Source: Mycetocola_B reblochoni
Lineage (GTDB): Bacteria > Actinomycetota > Actinomycetes > Actinomycetales > Microbacteriaceae
DNA length: 64,000 bases
Assembly: GCF_003667525.1 (NCBI RefSeq)
Contig: NZ_RCUW01000002.1
Span: forward strand, 124,001 to 188,000
Direction of reading: 5' to 3'
Part shown: piece by piece, positions 54,979 through 64,000 of the stretch
Numbering within the stretch: the first letter of the stretch is position 1
Layout: each line of letters starts with the position of its first letter
Translations under genes and position numbers: made by a program
Notes under the pieces: model-generated
Seen by the model: only the letters and a program-made list of their open reading frames with translations
Told to the model about the DNA's origin: nothing
Database searches by the model: none

Positions 54979-55509
54979 ATGGCCGTCAAGGGACTGTTCA
55001 CCCGTCGAAGCACCGACCTGGCGACACCACAGGCGGGCAGACGCGCGCCGCGCAGCGGCGACCTCGAGAGCACCGACGCCCTCGGCCGCGCCTCCGAGGC
55101 GGTGGCGATGTTCTTCGGCCGGCCGCTGTTCCTGGCGATCATGGTCGTCTTCGTGGCCGTGTGGATCATCATCAACACGCTCACACCGTGGCGGTTCGAC
55201 CCCTACACCTTCACCTTCCTGACCCTGCTGCTGTCGATCCAGGCGTCGTTCTCCTCGCCGCTGATCCTGCTGGCGCAGACCCGGCAGGTCGAGCGCGACC
55301 GCGTGCAGAACGAGCAGGACCGCATCCGCGCCGAGCGCAACGTGGCCGACACCGAGTACATCGCCCGTGAGCTCGTCGACGTCCGCCTCGGCTCGGCCGA
55401 GCTGCTCAAGGAGGTGCAGCGCCTGCGCAAGCAGGTCGGCGAGCTGAACGACCGGCTGACCGGCGACGACTCCTCCGACGATCGGACGCGGCGGGACGCC
55501 CCGCGCTGA
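54979..55509 (+). CDS. DUF1003 family membrane protein
   Basis: The 176-residue protein has two helices (about 50-100) with FLTLLLSIQASFSSPLILLA (in part), the DUF1003 core, then a long charged coiled coil (RIRAERNVADTEYIA, LLKEVQRLRKQVGELND). Its function is unknown; family members sit near metal transport genes and others. ATG 54979 has AGAGG 9 nt upstream. It lies behind the copper ATPase but has its own promoter. A hexanucleotide repeat follows its stop. Confidence 0.87.
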   Translation: MAVKGLFTRRSTDLATPQAGRRAPRSGDLESTDALGRASEAVAMFFGRPLFLAIMVVFVAVWIIINTLTPWRFDPYTFTFLTLLLSIQASFSSPLILLAQTRQVERDRVQNEQDRIRAERNVADTEYIARELVDVRLGSAELLKEVQRLRKQVGELNDRLTGDDSSDDRTRRDAPR

Positions 55510-55530
55510 CGGCCCTCGGCCGCGTCCGAC

Positions 55531-57028
<1,498 letters not shown>

Positions 57029-57143
57029 GCCTCCCATTCTCTCGCGGCCGCGCGGGGCGGACCAAATGGGGAGCGGCCGCGGAACCCCACCGCGCTCATC
57101 GGAGCAGCCCGCAGGGCGCCGTCCCAGCGTCCCCGCCCGCGGC

Positions 57144-57149
57144 TACAGT
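57144..57149 (+). promoter_or_regulatory. Putative -10 box (TACAGT) of leaderless punA
   Basis: TACAGT is followed by 6 nt and then ATG 57156. Confidence 0.5.
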
Positions 57150-57155
57150 TGGTCC

Positions 57156-57989
57156 ATGGCCCACACAGCACAGAACCCCTTGGACGACCCGGCCGCCCGG
57201 CCGGCCGAGATCGCCGCCCAGGCGGCCGCAGACATCGCGGCCGCGACCGGCGTCGACCGTCACGACATCGCCCTCACCCTCGGCAGCGGCTGGGGCAAGG
57301 CCGCGGACCTCATCGGAGAGACAACCGCGACCGTCCCCGCCGAGCAGATCACCGGTTTCTCCCGCCCCGCGCTCGCGGGACACACCGGGACGATCCGCTC
57401 GATCCTGCTGGAGAACGGCACCAGGGCGCTCGTCATCGGCGCGCGCACGCACTACTACGAGGGGCACGGCGTCCGCCGCGTCGTGCACAGCGTCCGCACC
57501 GCCGCGGCCACCGGCGCGTCGACGATGATCCTCACCAACGGCGCGGGAGGGATCAACGAGCACTGGACGCCGGGGACGCCCGTCCTCATCAGCGACCACA
57601 TCAACCTCACCGCGGACTCTCCGCTCGAGGGCGCCACCTTCGTCGACCTCACCGACCTGTACTCCTCGCGCCTGCGCGCCATCGCGCACGGCATCGACCC
57701 GAGCCTGGACGAGGGCGTGTACACGCAGTTCCGCGGCCCGCACTACGAGACGCCCGCCGAGGTGCGGATGGCCAGGACCATCGGCGGCGACATCGTCGGC
57801 ATGTCGACCGCGCTCGAGGCGATCGCCGCCCGCGAGGCGGGCATGGAGGTGCTCGGCCTGTCACTGATCACCAACCTCGCCGCGGGCATCCAGTCGACGC
57901 CGCTGTCGCACGAGGAGGTCATCGAGGCCGGCCAGACCGCCGAGGCGGGCATCAGCGCGCTGCTGGCCCGGATCGTGGCGGCGCTGTGA
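57156..57989 (+). CDS. punA: Purine nucleoside phosphorylase
   Basis: The 277-residue enzyme has LGSGWGKAAD, GARTHYYEGHG, TNGAGGIN and GPHYETPAEVRM, the trimeric PNP signature. It splits inosine or guanosine with phosphate. With the add, deoA, cdd and permease genes it forms a nucleoside-salvage set. ATG 57156 is leaderless. Its stop overlaps the phosphohexomutase gene. Confidence 0.94.
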   Translation: MAHTAQNPLDDPAARPAEIAAQAAADIAAATGVDRHDIALTLGSGWGKAADLIGETTATVPAEQITGFSRPALAGHTGTIRSILLENGTRALVIGARTHYYEGHGVRRVVHSVRTAAATGASTMILTNGAGGINEHWTPGTPVLISDHINLTADSPLEGATFVDLTDLYSSRLRAIAHGIDPSLDEGVYTQFRGPHYETPAEVRMARTIGGDIVGMSTALEAIAAREAGMEVLGLSLITNLAAGIQSTPLSHEEVIEAGQTAEAGISALLARIVAAL

Positions 57990-59662
57990 GCGCCATCACC
58001 GCGGCCGTCGACTGGGTCGCCCAGGACCCGGACGCGACGACCAGGGCCGAGCTGACCGCGCTCATCGAGGCCGCGCAGGGCGGCGACGAGGCCGCACTCG
58101 GCGAGCTCACCGAGCGCTTCTCCTCCCGCCTCGCCTTCGGCACCGCCGGGCTGCGCGGCCCCGTCCAGGCGGGCCCGACCGGCATGAACCGCGTGCTCGT
58201 CTCGCAGGCGGCCGCCGGACTGGCCCGCTACCTGGCCGAGCGGGCCGAGCCGGGCACGACCCCGTCTGTGGTCATCGGCTACGACGGCAGGACCAACTCC
58301 GACGTCTTCGCCCGCGACACCGCGGAGATCGTCGCCGGGGCCGGCCTGAGGGCGATCCTGCTCCCCCGCCTGCTGCCGACGCCCGTGCTCGCCTTCGCCG
58401 TGCGCGAGCTCGACGCCTCCGCCGGCGTCATGGTCACGGCGAGCCACAACCCCCCGCGCGACAACGGCTACAAGGTCTACCTGGGCGGGGCCGATGAGGG
58501 CTCGCAGATCGTCCCGCCCGCGGACAGCGCCATCGCCGCGGCGATCACCGCCGTCGCCGAGCAGGAGCGTGTCACGGAGCTGCCCCGCTCGGACGACTAC
58601 GCGATCGCCACGGAGGACGTCGTCGACGCCTACGTCGCCGCGACCGCCTCGCTCGCGTCCCCGCGCGACACCAGGGCGAGCCTGCGCGTGGTCTACACGG
58701 CCATGCACGGCGTCGGTTGGGAGACCTTCGCCGCCGTCGCCGAGCGCGCCGGCTTCTCCGGCATCGAGCCGGTCGTCGAGCAGCGCGACCCGGACGCCGC
58801 CTTCCCCACCGTCGCGTTCCCCAACCCGGAGGAGGCCGGCGCGCTCGACCTCGCCGTCCGCGACGCGGTGGCTGCCCACGCCGACCTCATCATCGCCAAC
58901 GACCCCGACGCCGACCGCATGTCCGTCGCGATCCCCGACGCCGCGGCCGAGGGCGGCTACCGGCAGCTCAGCGGCAACGAGGTCGGCTGGCTGCTCGGCT
59001 GGCAGGCGGCTCAGACGGCGCACGGGCTCGGCACGGGCGGCGCTCTGGCGGCGTCCATCGTCTCCTCCCCCGCGCTCGGTGAGGTCGCCAGCGCCTACGG
59101 CCTCGAGTTCGTCGAGACGCTCACCGGGTTCAAGTGGGTCTCCCGCGTGCCCGGGCTGCTGTTCGGCTACGAGGAGGCGCTGGGCTACCTGGTGAACCCC
59201 GGCACGCTGCGCGATAAGGACGGCATCTCCGCGGCTGTGGCGTTCCTCGACCTGGCCGAGCGCACCGCGGCGGACGGCGGCAGCATCGCCGGGCTGCTCG
59301 ACGAGTTCGCGGAGCGCTTCGGCCACTTCGCCAGCTCCCAGCTGTCGGTGCGCGTCGAGGACCTCGGCATCATCGGCGCCGTCATGGCGCGGCTGCGCGC
59401 CGAAACGCCCACGGTCCTCGGCGGACTCGCCGTCGACCGGGTCGACGACCTGCTGCACCCCGACGAGGGCCCCAGCACCGACGCGCTCCGCTTCGTGCTC
59501 GCCGGCGGGTCCCGGGTCATGGCACGGCCGAGCGGCACCGAGCCGAAACTGAAGTTCTACCTCGACGTCCGGGTCGACGCCGCGAACCGGGCCGCACCGC
59601 TACTCGAGGCGATCCGGACGGACCTGTCCGCCATCGTCGCCGAGGTCGCTCCCGGGTCCTGA
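57986..59662 (+). CDS. Phosphohexomutase (phosphomannomutase/phosphoglucomutase, PmmB-like)
   Basis: The 558-residue protein starts at a GTG in the punA stop. It has FGTAGLRGP, TASHNPP with the phospho-Ser153, DPDADR (306-311, metal) and RPSGTEPKLKFY. In this place (after punA) mycobacteria have pmmB. It may convert ribose-1-phosphate or deoxyribose-1-phosphate made by PNP (phosphopentomutase activity) or hexose phosphates; the sequence alone cannot tell. Confidence 0.92.
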   Translation: MSAITAAVDWVAQDPDATTRAELTALIEAAQGGDEAALGELTERFSSRLAFGTAGLRGPVQAGPTGMNRVLVSQAAAGLARYLAERAEPGTTPSVVIGYDGRTNSDVFARDTAEIVAGAGLRAILLPRLLPTPVLAFAVRELDASAGVMVTASHNPPRDNGYKVYLGGADEGSQIVPPADSAIAAAITAVAEQERVTELPRSDDYAIATEDVVDAYVAATASLASPRDTRASLRVVYTAMHGVGWETFAAVAERAGFSGIEPVVEQRDPDAAFPTVAFPNPEEAGALDLAVRDAVAAHADLIIANDPDADRMSVAIPDAAAEGGYRQLSGNEVGWLLGWQAAQTAHGLGTGGALAASIVSSPALGEVASAYGLEFVETLTGFKWVSRVPGLLFGYEEALGYLVNPGTLRDKDGISAAVAFLDLAERTAADGGSIAGLLDEFAERFGHFASSQLSVRVEDLGIIGAVMARLRAETPTVLGGLAVDRVDDLLHPDEGPSTDALRFVLAGGSRVMARPSGTEPKLKFYLDVRVDAANRAAPLLEAIRTDLSAIVAEVAPGS

Positions 59663-59671
59663 GGCCGCGAC

Positions 59672-59695
59672 GCGCGGGGCCGCCCGGCCCCGCGC
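59672..59695. terminator. 10-bp hairpin between convergent genes
   Basis: Arms GCGCGGGGCC (59672-59681) and GGCCCCGCGC (59686-59695) pair perfectly around GCCC, between the stops at 59662 and 59700. No T-run follows. Confidence 0.6.
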
Positions 59696-59699
59696 CCGC

Positions 59700-59972
59700 T
59701 CAGGACAGCGCGTCCTCGACCTTGCGGGTGACCTCGTCGAGGTCGAAGTAGTTCTCGATCACCACGACGTCGGCCGCGGTCGGGCCGATCCGATCGACCA
59801 GCTCGGGCGAGGTGAGGATCACCTGGGCGTCGGCCGCGGACACCCCCACCGAGTCGATGTCGCTCGCCGAGACGTCGGCGGTCAGCCCGAGCCGGGCCAG
59901 CGCCCGCTCGGCGTTCAGCTTGAGGATGGCGGAGCTGCCCACCCCGACACCGCAGACGGCGACGATCCTCAT
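59700..59972 (-). CDS. PTS sugar transporter IIB component (ascorbate/galactitol type)
   Basis: The 90-residue protein begins MRIVAVCGVGVGSS with Cys7 as phospho-carrier, as in short IIB proteins of the lactose/ascorbate-type families. It would take phosphate from IIA and give it to a sugar in IIC. ATG 59972 overlaps the IIA stop. No IIC gene follows: the convergent phosphohexomutase gene lies downstream. Confidence 0.87.
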   Translation of the reverse strand: MRIVAVCGVGVGSSAILKLNAERALARLGLTADVSASDIDSVGVSAADAQVILTSPELVDRIGPTAADVVVIENYFDLDEVTRKVEDALS

Positions 59973-60421
59973 CCGGCCTCTCCTTCCGCGAACAGCCTGC
60001 TGACCTCGTCGACGCTCGTCGCGGCGGCCAGCCGCGGGACCGCCTGCGGGTCGTTGAAGACGTTGGCGAGCTCGGCGACGCTCGTGACGTGCTCGTCGTT
60101 GGACACGCTCGCGACGGCGACGACGACGCTCACCGGGTCGTTGTAGGGGTGTCCGAAGCTCACCGGCTCGGCGAGCGTGACGACGGCGATGCCCTCGCTG
60201 AGCACGTCATCGCCGGGGCGTGCATGCACGAGGGCGAGTCCCGGCGCGACCACGACGTAGGCGCCGTAGGCGGTGATCACCTCGACCATGCGGTCCGCGT
60301 ACCCGGCGAGCGTCGCACCCGACCGCTCCAGGGCCTCGCCCGCGCGTGCGACGGCCTGACGCCAGTCGGCCGCCTCGGCGCGCAGGCTGATCGCGGATGC
60401 CGGCAGAGGAGGCAGGGGCAT
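59969..60421 (-). CDS. PTS sugar transporter IIA component (fructose/ascorbate type)
   Basis: The 150-residue protein has APGLALVHARPGDD, with His66 as the phospho-acceptor, and EPVSFGHPYNDPVSVVVAV, typical of the UlaC/FruA-type IIA domain. It is coupled to IIB (ATGA). The ATG at 60421 gives a natural N-terminus; a GTG five codons upstream is possible. It sits 47 nt after the adenosine deaminase stop and is probably in the same transcript. Confidence 0.87.
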   Translation of the reverse strand: MPLPPLPASAISLRAEAADWRQAVARAGEALERSGATLAGYADRMVEVITAYGAYVVVAPGLALVHARPGDDVLSEGIAVVTLAEPVSFGHPYNDPVSVVVAVASVSNDEHVTSVAELANVFNDPQAVPRLAAATSVDEVSRLFAEGEAG

Positions 60422-60468
60422 GGGCTGTGAACTCACTTCGTCGTCGCGGAGCTGGGACCACCAGATTA

Positions 60469-61608
60469 CTACCGAGCGGAGCGCACACCCTCCGCGGCGT
60501 CCTCGAAGCCGTCGAGAATCGCCTCGACGAGCTCCTCGCGGTCCTCCAGCGGCAGGAACGCGGCGCGCGCGGCGTTCACCTGGAAGTTCTCGATGTCGTC
60601 CAGGTCGTAGCCGAAGGCGTCCGAGAGCAGGGCCAGCTCGCGCGTCAGGCTCGTGCCGCTCATCGTCCGGTTGTCGACGTTGACCGTGACGCGGAAGCCG
60701 AGCTGGTAAAGCAGGTCGAAGGGGTGGTCGACGAGGTCGTCGCCCCACTCCTGCACGGCCCCGGTCTGCAGGTTGGACGTCGGGCTGAGCTCGAGCGGGA
60801 TCTCGCGGTCCTTCACCCACTGGGACAGCTCGCCGAGCGCCACGTAGCTGTTCTCCGCGTCGCTGCGGACCGTCTCGATGTCCTCCGCCAGCCGGACGCC
60901 GTGGCCGAGTCGGAGCGCACGGCCGTCGACGAGGGCGCCGGAGATGGAGTCCAGGCCGTCGGCCTCGCCCGCGTGCACGGTCACGGGGAAGTGCGCGGCC
61001 GCGAGGTAGTCGAAGGCGAGGCGGTGGCGGCTCGGCGGGAATCCGGCCTCGGCGCCGGCGATGTCGAAGCCGACGGCACCGGAGTCACGGTGCCGGACGG
61101 CCAGCTCGGCGATCTCGAGGGCGCGGTCCGCGTGGCGCATCGCCGTGATGAGCTGGCCGATGCGGATGTACCCCCCGGCGGACTCGACGTCGTCGATGCC
61201 CTGCTCGATGCCCGACTGCACGGCCTCGACCGCCTCGTCGAGGGTGAGCCCCCCGGCGAGGTGCTGCTCGGGCGCCCAGCGGATCTCGCCGTAGATCACG
61301 CCGTCCGCGGCGAGGTCCTGGACGAACTCGCGTGCGATGCGCTCGAGGTTGTCGGCCGTCTGCATGACGGCGGTGGTGAGGTCGAAGGTCTTCAGGTACT
61401 CGACGAGGCTGCCGGAGGTGGACTGGGCGACGAACCACTCGGCGAGCTCGTCGGGGTCGTCGGCGGGCAGCTCGACGCCGGCCGCCGGGGCCAGCTCGAT
61501 GATCGTCGCGGGCCGCAGTCCCCCGTCCAGGTGGTCGTGCAGCGACACCTTCGGCAGTGCCTGCAGGTTGACGCCGTCGGAAAGCTGGAACTCGGGGGCT
61601 GCGCTCAT
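60469..61608 (-). CDS. add: Adenosine deaminase
   Basis: The 379-residue protein has SLHDHLDGG (metal His24, His26), TVHAGEADG (His212, catalytic Glu215), RLGHGVRL and SPTSN, with VNVDNRTMS at the place of the usual Asp-Asp motif. It deaminates adenosine or deoxyadenosine to inosine. TAGTCT ends 6 nt before ATG 61608, so the mRNA may be leaderless. Confidence 0.94.
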   Translation of the reverse strand: MSAAPEFQLSDGVNLQALPKVSLHDHLDGGLRPATIIELAPAAGVELPADDPDELAEWFVAQSTSGSLVEYLKTFDLTTAVMQTADNLERIAREFVQDLAADGVIYGEIRWAPEQHLAGGLTLDEAVEAVQSGIEQGIDDVESAGGYIRIGQLITAMRHADRALEIAELAVRHRDSGAVGFDIAGAEAGFPPSRHRLAFDYLAAAHFPVTVHAGEADGLDSISGALVDGRALRLGHGVRLAEDIETVRSDAENSYVALGELSQWVKDREIPLELSPTSNLQTGAVQEWGDDLVDHPFDLLYQLGFRVTVNVDNRTMSGTSLTRELALLSDAFGYDLDDIENFQVNAARAAFLPLEDREELVEAILDGFEDAAEGVRSAR

Positions 61609-61614
61609 ACCCTC

Positions 61615-61620
61615 AGACTA
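61615..61620 (-). promoter_or_regulatory. Putative -10 box (TAGTCT) of leaderless add
   Basis: TAGTCT on the minus strand is followed by 6 nt and then ATG 61608. Confidence 0.45.
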
Positions 61621-61638
61621 GCCGCCGCGACGGGTGCG

Positions 61639-61673
61639 GAACAGCGCGTGTCGCGGCCGTGCACGCGCTGTTC
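61639..61673 (-). terminator. Hairpin terminator after deoA
   Basis: Perfect 12-nt arms (61639-61650 and 61662-61673) surround an 11-nt loop, just after the deoA stop at 61681. No strong T-run is seen. Confidence 0.6.
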
Positions 61674-61680
61674 ACACGCC

Positions 61681-62988
61681 TCAGCCGATGCGGGCCGCGA
61701 CGATCGGGCCGCGCGAGACCTCGGTGCCGGGGGCATCGAGCGTCAGCGCGCCCTCGAGCGCCTCCAGCGCGCGGGGGAAGCGGCCCTCCTCGTCGGCGGA
61801 CAGGGTGTAGAGCGGCTGCCCCGCCACGACCGCGTCGCCCGGCTTGACGTGCAGGTCGATGCCTGCCGCATGCACGACCGGATCCTGCTGCCTGGCGCGC
61901 CCGGCGCCGAGCCTCCACGCGGCGATCCCGAACGGCAGCGCCTCCTGGCCGGCGACCACGCCCGCCGCCTCGGCCCTCACCGTGTGGGTGTGCCGCGGCT
62001 CCGGCAGTGCGGCGTCCGGGTCTCCGCCCTGGGCGACGACGAAACGACGCCAGACGTCCATCGCCCGTCCGTCGGCGAGGGCGGCCTCGACGTCGGCGTC
62101 CGGCTGCCCGGCCTGGGCGAGCATCTCGCGGGCGAGGGCGACGGTCAGCTCGACCACGTCGGCCGGCCCGCCGCCGGCGAGGACCTCGACGGACTCGCGG
62201 ACCTCGTTGGCGTTGCCGATCGCGAGGCCGAGCGGCGCGTTCATGTCGGTCAGCAGCGCGGCGGTGTTCACCCCGGCGTCGCGCCCCAGCTCGACCATGG
62301 TGCGCGCCAGCTCCTCGGCACGGTCGTACTCGCGCATGAAGGCGCCCGAGCCGAACTTGACGTCCAGGACGAGCGCGGCGGTGCCCTCGGCGATCTTCTT
62401 CGACATGATGCTCGAGGCGATGAGCGGGATCGCCTCGACGGTTCCCGTGGTGTCCCTCAGGGCGTAGAGCCGCTTGTCCGCCGGTGCGAGCTCGGCGCCC
62501 GCCGCGCAGATGACGCCTCCGACGTCGCGCAGCTGCTCCCTGATCTCGGCGTTGCTGAGGTCAGCGCGCCAGCCGGGAATCGACTCCAGCTTGTCGAGCG
62601 TGCCGCCGGTGTGCCCGAGCCCCCGCCCCGACAGCTGCGGCACGGCGACACCGAACGCGGCCACGAGGGGCATCAGCGGGAGGGTTATCTTGTCGCCGAC
62701 GCCTCCGGTCGAGTGCTTGTCGACCGTCGTCTTGCCGAGCCCGTCGAAGTTCAGGCGCTCGCCCGAGTCGATCATCGCCAGCGTCAGGTCCTTGATCTCG
62801 CGTCGGCCCATGCCGTTGAGCAGGATCGCCATGGCCAGGGCCGACATCTGCTCGTCGACGACGTAGCCCCGGGTGAAGGCGTCGACGAGCCAGCGGATCT
62901 CCTCCGTGGTCAGCTCGCCGCGGTCGCGCTTGCGTCGGATGAGGTCGACGGCGTCGAAGGGCTCGACAGTGCGCTGCTCGGTGGTCAT
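61681..62988 (-). CDS. deoA: Thymidine phosphorylase
   Basis: The 435-residue enzyme has the family motif SGRGLGHTGGTLDKLES (in part), KHSTGGVGDK (91-100) and VKFGSGAFM. It splits thymidine and deoxyuridine to the base and deoxyribose-1-phosphate. ATG 62988 has AGGAGG about 8 nt upstream. cdd lies about 100 nt upstream on the same strand. Deoxyuridine made by Cdd would be a substrate. Confidence 0.95.
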   Translation of the reverse strand: MTTEQRTVEPFDAVDLIRRKRDRGELTTEEIRWLVDAFTRGYVVDEQMSALAMAILLNGMGRREIKDLTLAMIDSGERLNFDGLGKTTVDKHSTGGVGDKITLPLMPLVAAFGVAVPQLSGRGLGHTGGTLDKLESIPGWRADLSNAEIREQLRDVGGVICAAGAELAPADKRLYALRDTTGTVEAIPLIASSIMSKKIAEGTAALVLDVKFGSGAFMREYDRAEELARTMVELGRDAGVNTAALLTDMNAPLGLAIGNANEVRESVEVLAGGGPADVVELTVALAREMLAQAGQPDADVEAALADGRAMDVWRRFVVAQGGDPDAALPEPRHTHTVRAEAAGVVAGQEALPFGIAAWRLGAGRARQQDPVVHAAGIDLHVKPGDAVVAGQPLYTLSADEEGRFPRALEALEGALTLDAPGTEVSRGPIVAARIG

Positions 62989-63091
62989 GGTGCGTCCTCC
63001 TGGTCTCGGCCGTTCCTCGTGGTCCCGGCCTGTCGTCGGGCCGGTCGGCCCTGCGTGTGGCGGATGCCGGCGTTCGGCGCCGGCGCGCTGC

Positions 63092-63535
63092 TCAGCCGGC
63101 GTACGCGGCGAGGGTGCTCGGCCCGAAGGCGTCGGGAAGCACCTCGTCGATGGTGCGGATCCCCGACACCGTCTTCAGCAGCATGCCGGGGGCGGCATGC
63201 TCGAACAACAGCTGGCGGCAGCGGCCGCAGGGCATGAGCGCCTGCTCCGCGCCGTCGATGCAGACGAAGGCGACGAGTTTGCCTCCCCCGCCCATGTGCA
63301 GCGCGGAGACGAGCGAGCACTCGGCGCACAGCGTCACCCCGTAGCTGGCGTTCTCGACGTTCGCCCCGGCGATGATCCGGCCGTCGTCGACGAGCGCCGC
63401 CACCCCGACGGGGAAGTGCGAGTAGGGGACGTAGGCGTGCGTGAGCGCGTCGACGGCTCCCGCGTGCAGGCGGTCCCAGACCTCGTCGGTGACGGGGCCG
63501 CCGCCCGGCGGACGGGTCGCGGGTGTCTCGGTCAT
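63092..63535 (-). CDS. cdd: Cytidine deaminase
   Basis: The 147-residue enzyme has VPYSHFPVG, the zinc site CAE (Cys70, Glu72) and PCGRCRQ (Cys103, Cys106). It deaminates cytidine and deoxycytidine. The ATG at 63535 overlaps the permease stop (ATGA). An N-terminal extension of about 18 residues is rich in Pro and Gly. Confidence 0.95.
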   Translation of the reverse strand: MTETPATRPPGGGPVTDEVWDRLHAGAVDALTHAYVPYSHFPVGVAALVDDGRIIAGANVENASYGVTLCAECSLVSALHMGGGGKLVAFVCIDGAEQALMPCGRCRQLLFEHAAPGMLLKTVSGIRTIDEVLPDAFGPSTLAAYAG

Positions 63536-64000
63536 TGCTTGACGTACGCCTTCCCCGAGGCCGCAGGCCCCCGTGACTGTCCGACGAAGCCGGCCACGGC
63601 GAGGATCGTGATCACGTAGGGCAGCATCAGCATGAACTCGCTGGGCACCGGCGAGCCGATCGCTCCGAGGACGTTCTGCAGGTTGCTGGCGAAGCCGAAC
63701 AGCAGCGCGGCGAGCGTGGCCTTGATCGGGTCCCAGCGGCCGAAGATGACGGCGGCGAGGGCGATGAACCCGGCTCCCGCGGTCATCTCCTTGGTGAACC
63801 CGCCGACCGAGCCGAGGGTGAAGTACGCCCCGCCGAGCCCGGCGATCGCGCCGGCGAGCGAGACGTTCCAGAAGCGGGTCATGTTGACCCGGATCCCGAC
63901 GGTGTCGGCGGCCTGAGGGTGCTCGCCGACGGCACGGAGGCGCAGACCCCACTTGGTCTTGTACAGCCCCCACCAGACGAGGAAGATCGCCACGTACATC
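63532..64000 (-). CDS. Nucleoside ABC transporter permease (NupQ/BmpD-like), 5' end beyond window
   Basis: The last 155 residues of a permease are present: KWGLRLRAVGEHPQAADTVG, then GAIAGLGGAYFTLG and several helices (in pieces). EHPQAADTVGI is the cytoplasmic loop of the branched-chain-amino-acid/ribose-type permeases used for nucleosides (YufQ/BmpD). The coupling to cdd, deoA and add supports nucleoside uptake. The start is past the right edge. Confidence 0.9.
   Translation of the reverse strand, partial: MYVAIFLVWWGLYKTKWGLRLRAVGEHPQAADTVGIRVNMTRFWNVSLAGAIAGLGGAYFTLGSVGGFTKEMTAGAGFIALAAVIFGRWDPIKATLAALLFGFASNLQNVLGAIGSPVPSEFMLMLPYVITILAVAGFVGQSRGPAASGKAYVKQ

Noticed and set aside
60397..63237. 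Very long open frame on the plus strand opposite add, deoA and cdd
   Set aside because: It is the reverse of three certain genes and has no family motif.

Overview
The window is about 64 kb of very GC-rich chromosome with dense, often ATGA/GTGA-overlapping genes and frequent GTG starts. Acyl-CoA carboxylase beta/epsilon/alpha genes, a polyprenol-phosphate mannose synthase, LpdA, a DUF6752-like small protein and a TAP-family hydrolase all point to an actinomycete, probably a Micrococcales member such as a Microbacteriaceae relative (inference). I saw no phage, transposase, CRISPR, tRNA or rRNA. From memory, the right half (rmlD, LCP, purE, purK, PH-domain gene, birA, accD, accE, maf, accA, lpdA, punA, pmm, add, deoA, cdd) follows the Mycobacterium tuberculosis Rv3264-Rv3315 gene order.

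Left third (1-31.2 kb): envelope glycopolymer island. It opens with a secreted TAP-like hydrolase (cut by the edge) and GT-C, GT2, GT4 and flippase-like genes, four of them in one overlapping operon. The wall-polymer core follows: a fused IspD-like cytidylyltransferase/SDR (CDP-ribitol type), a GT2 with an unassigned tail, a 1209-residue GT2-TagF fusion, a polysaccharide pyruvyl transferase, a second GT2-membrane-TagF fusion broken by two compensating homopolymer frameshifts, a LicD-methyltransferase fusion with a coiled-coil partner, and a two-gene ABC exporter (Wzm/Wzt, TagG/TagH type). A large secreted repeat protein, two more GT2s and rmlA-rmlC follow. Together these would make CDP-ribitol (or a relative), polymerise and decorate a phosphate-containing polymer, and export it; the chemistry is inferred.

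Middle (31.4-45.4 kb): GtrA, polyprenol-P-mannose synthase and a Ski2-like helicase in one overlapping operon, then rmlD and a GT4. On the minus strand run birA, a PH-domain protein, purK, purE, an LCP ligase (which would attach the exported polymer to peptidoglycan) and an M23-type protein. Divergent from birA are accD and accE.

Right (45.4-64 kb): a three-gene two-component module with a second, degenerate kinase-like protein; an RNA methyltransferase; maf; accA (biotin carboxylase plus BCCP); a CopB-type copper ATPase under a 37-bp CsoR-like palindrome; a DUF1003 protein; lpdA; punA and a phosphohexomutase; then a nucleoside-salvage block on the minus strand (permease, cdd, deoA, add, and PTS IIA/IIB without IIC).

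A recurring signal is a TANNNT box placed 6-7 nt before an ATG or GTG in at least nine genes (8 nt in a tenth), suggesting widespread leaderless transcription.
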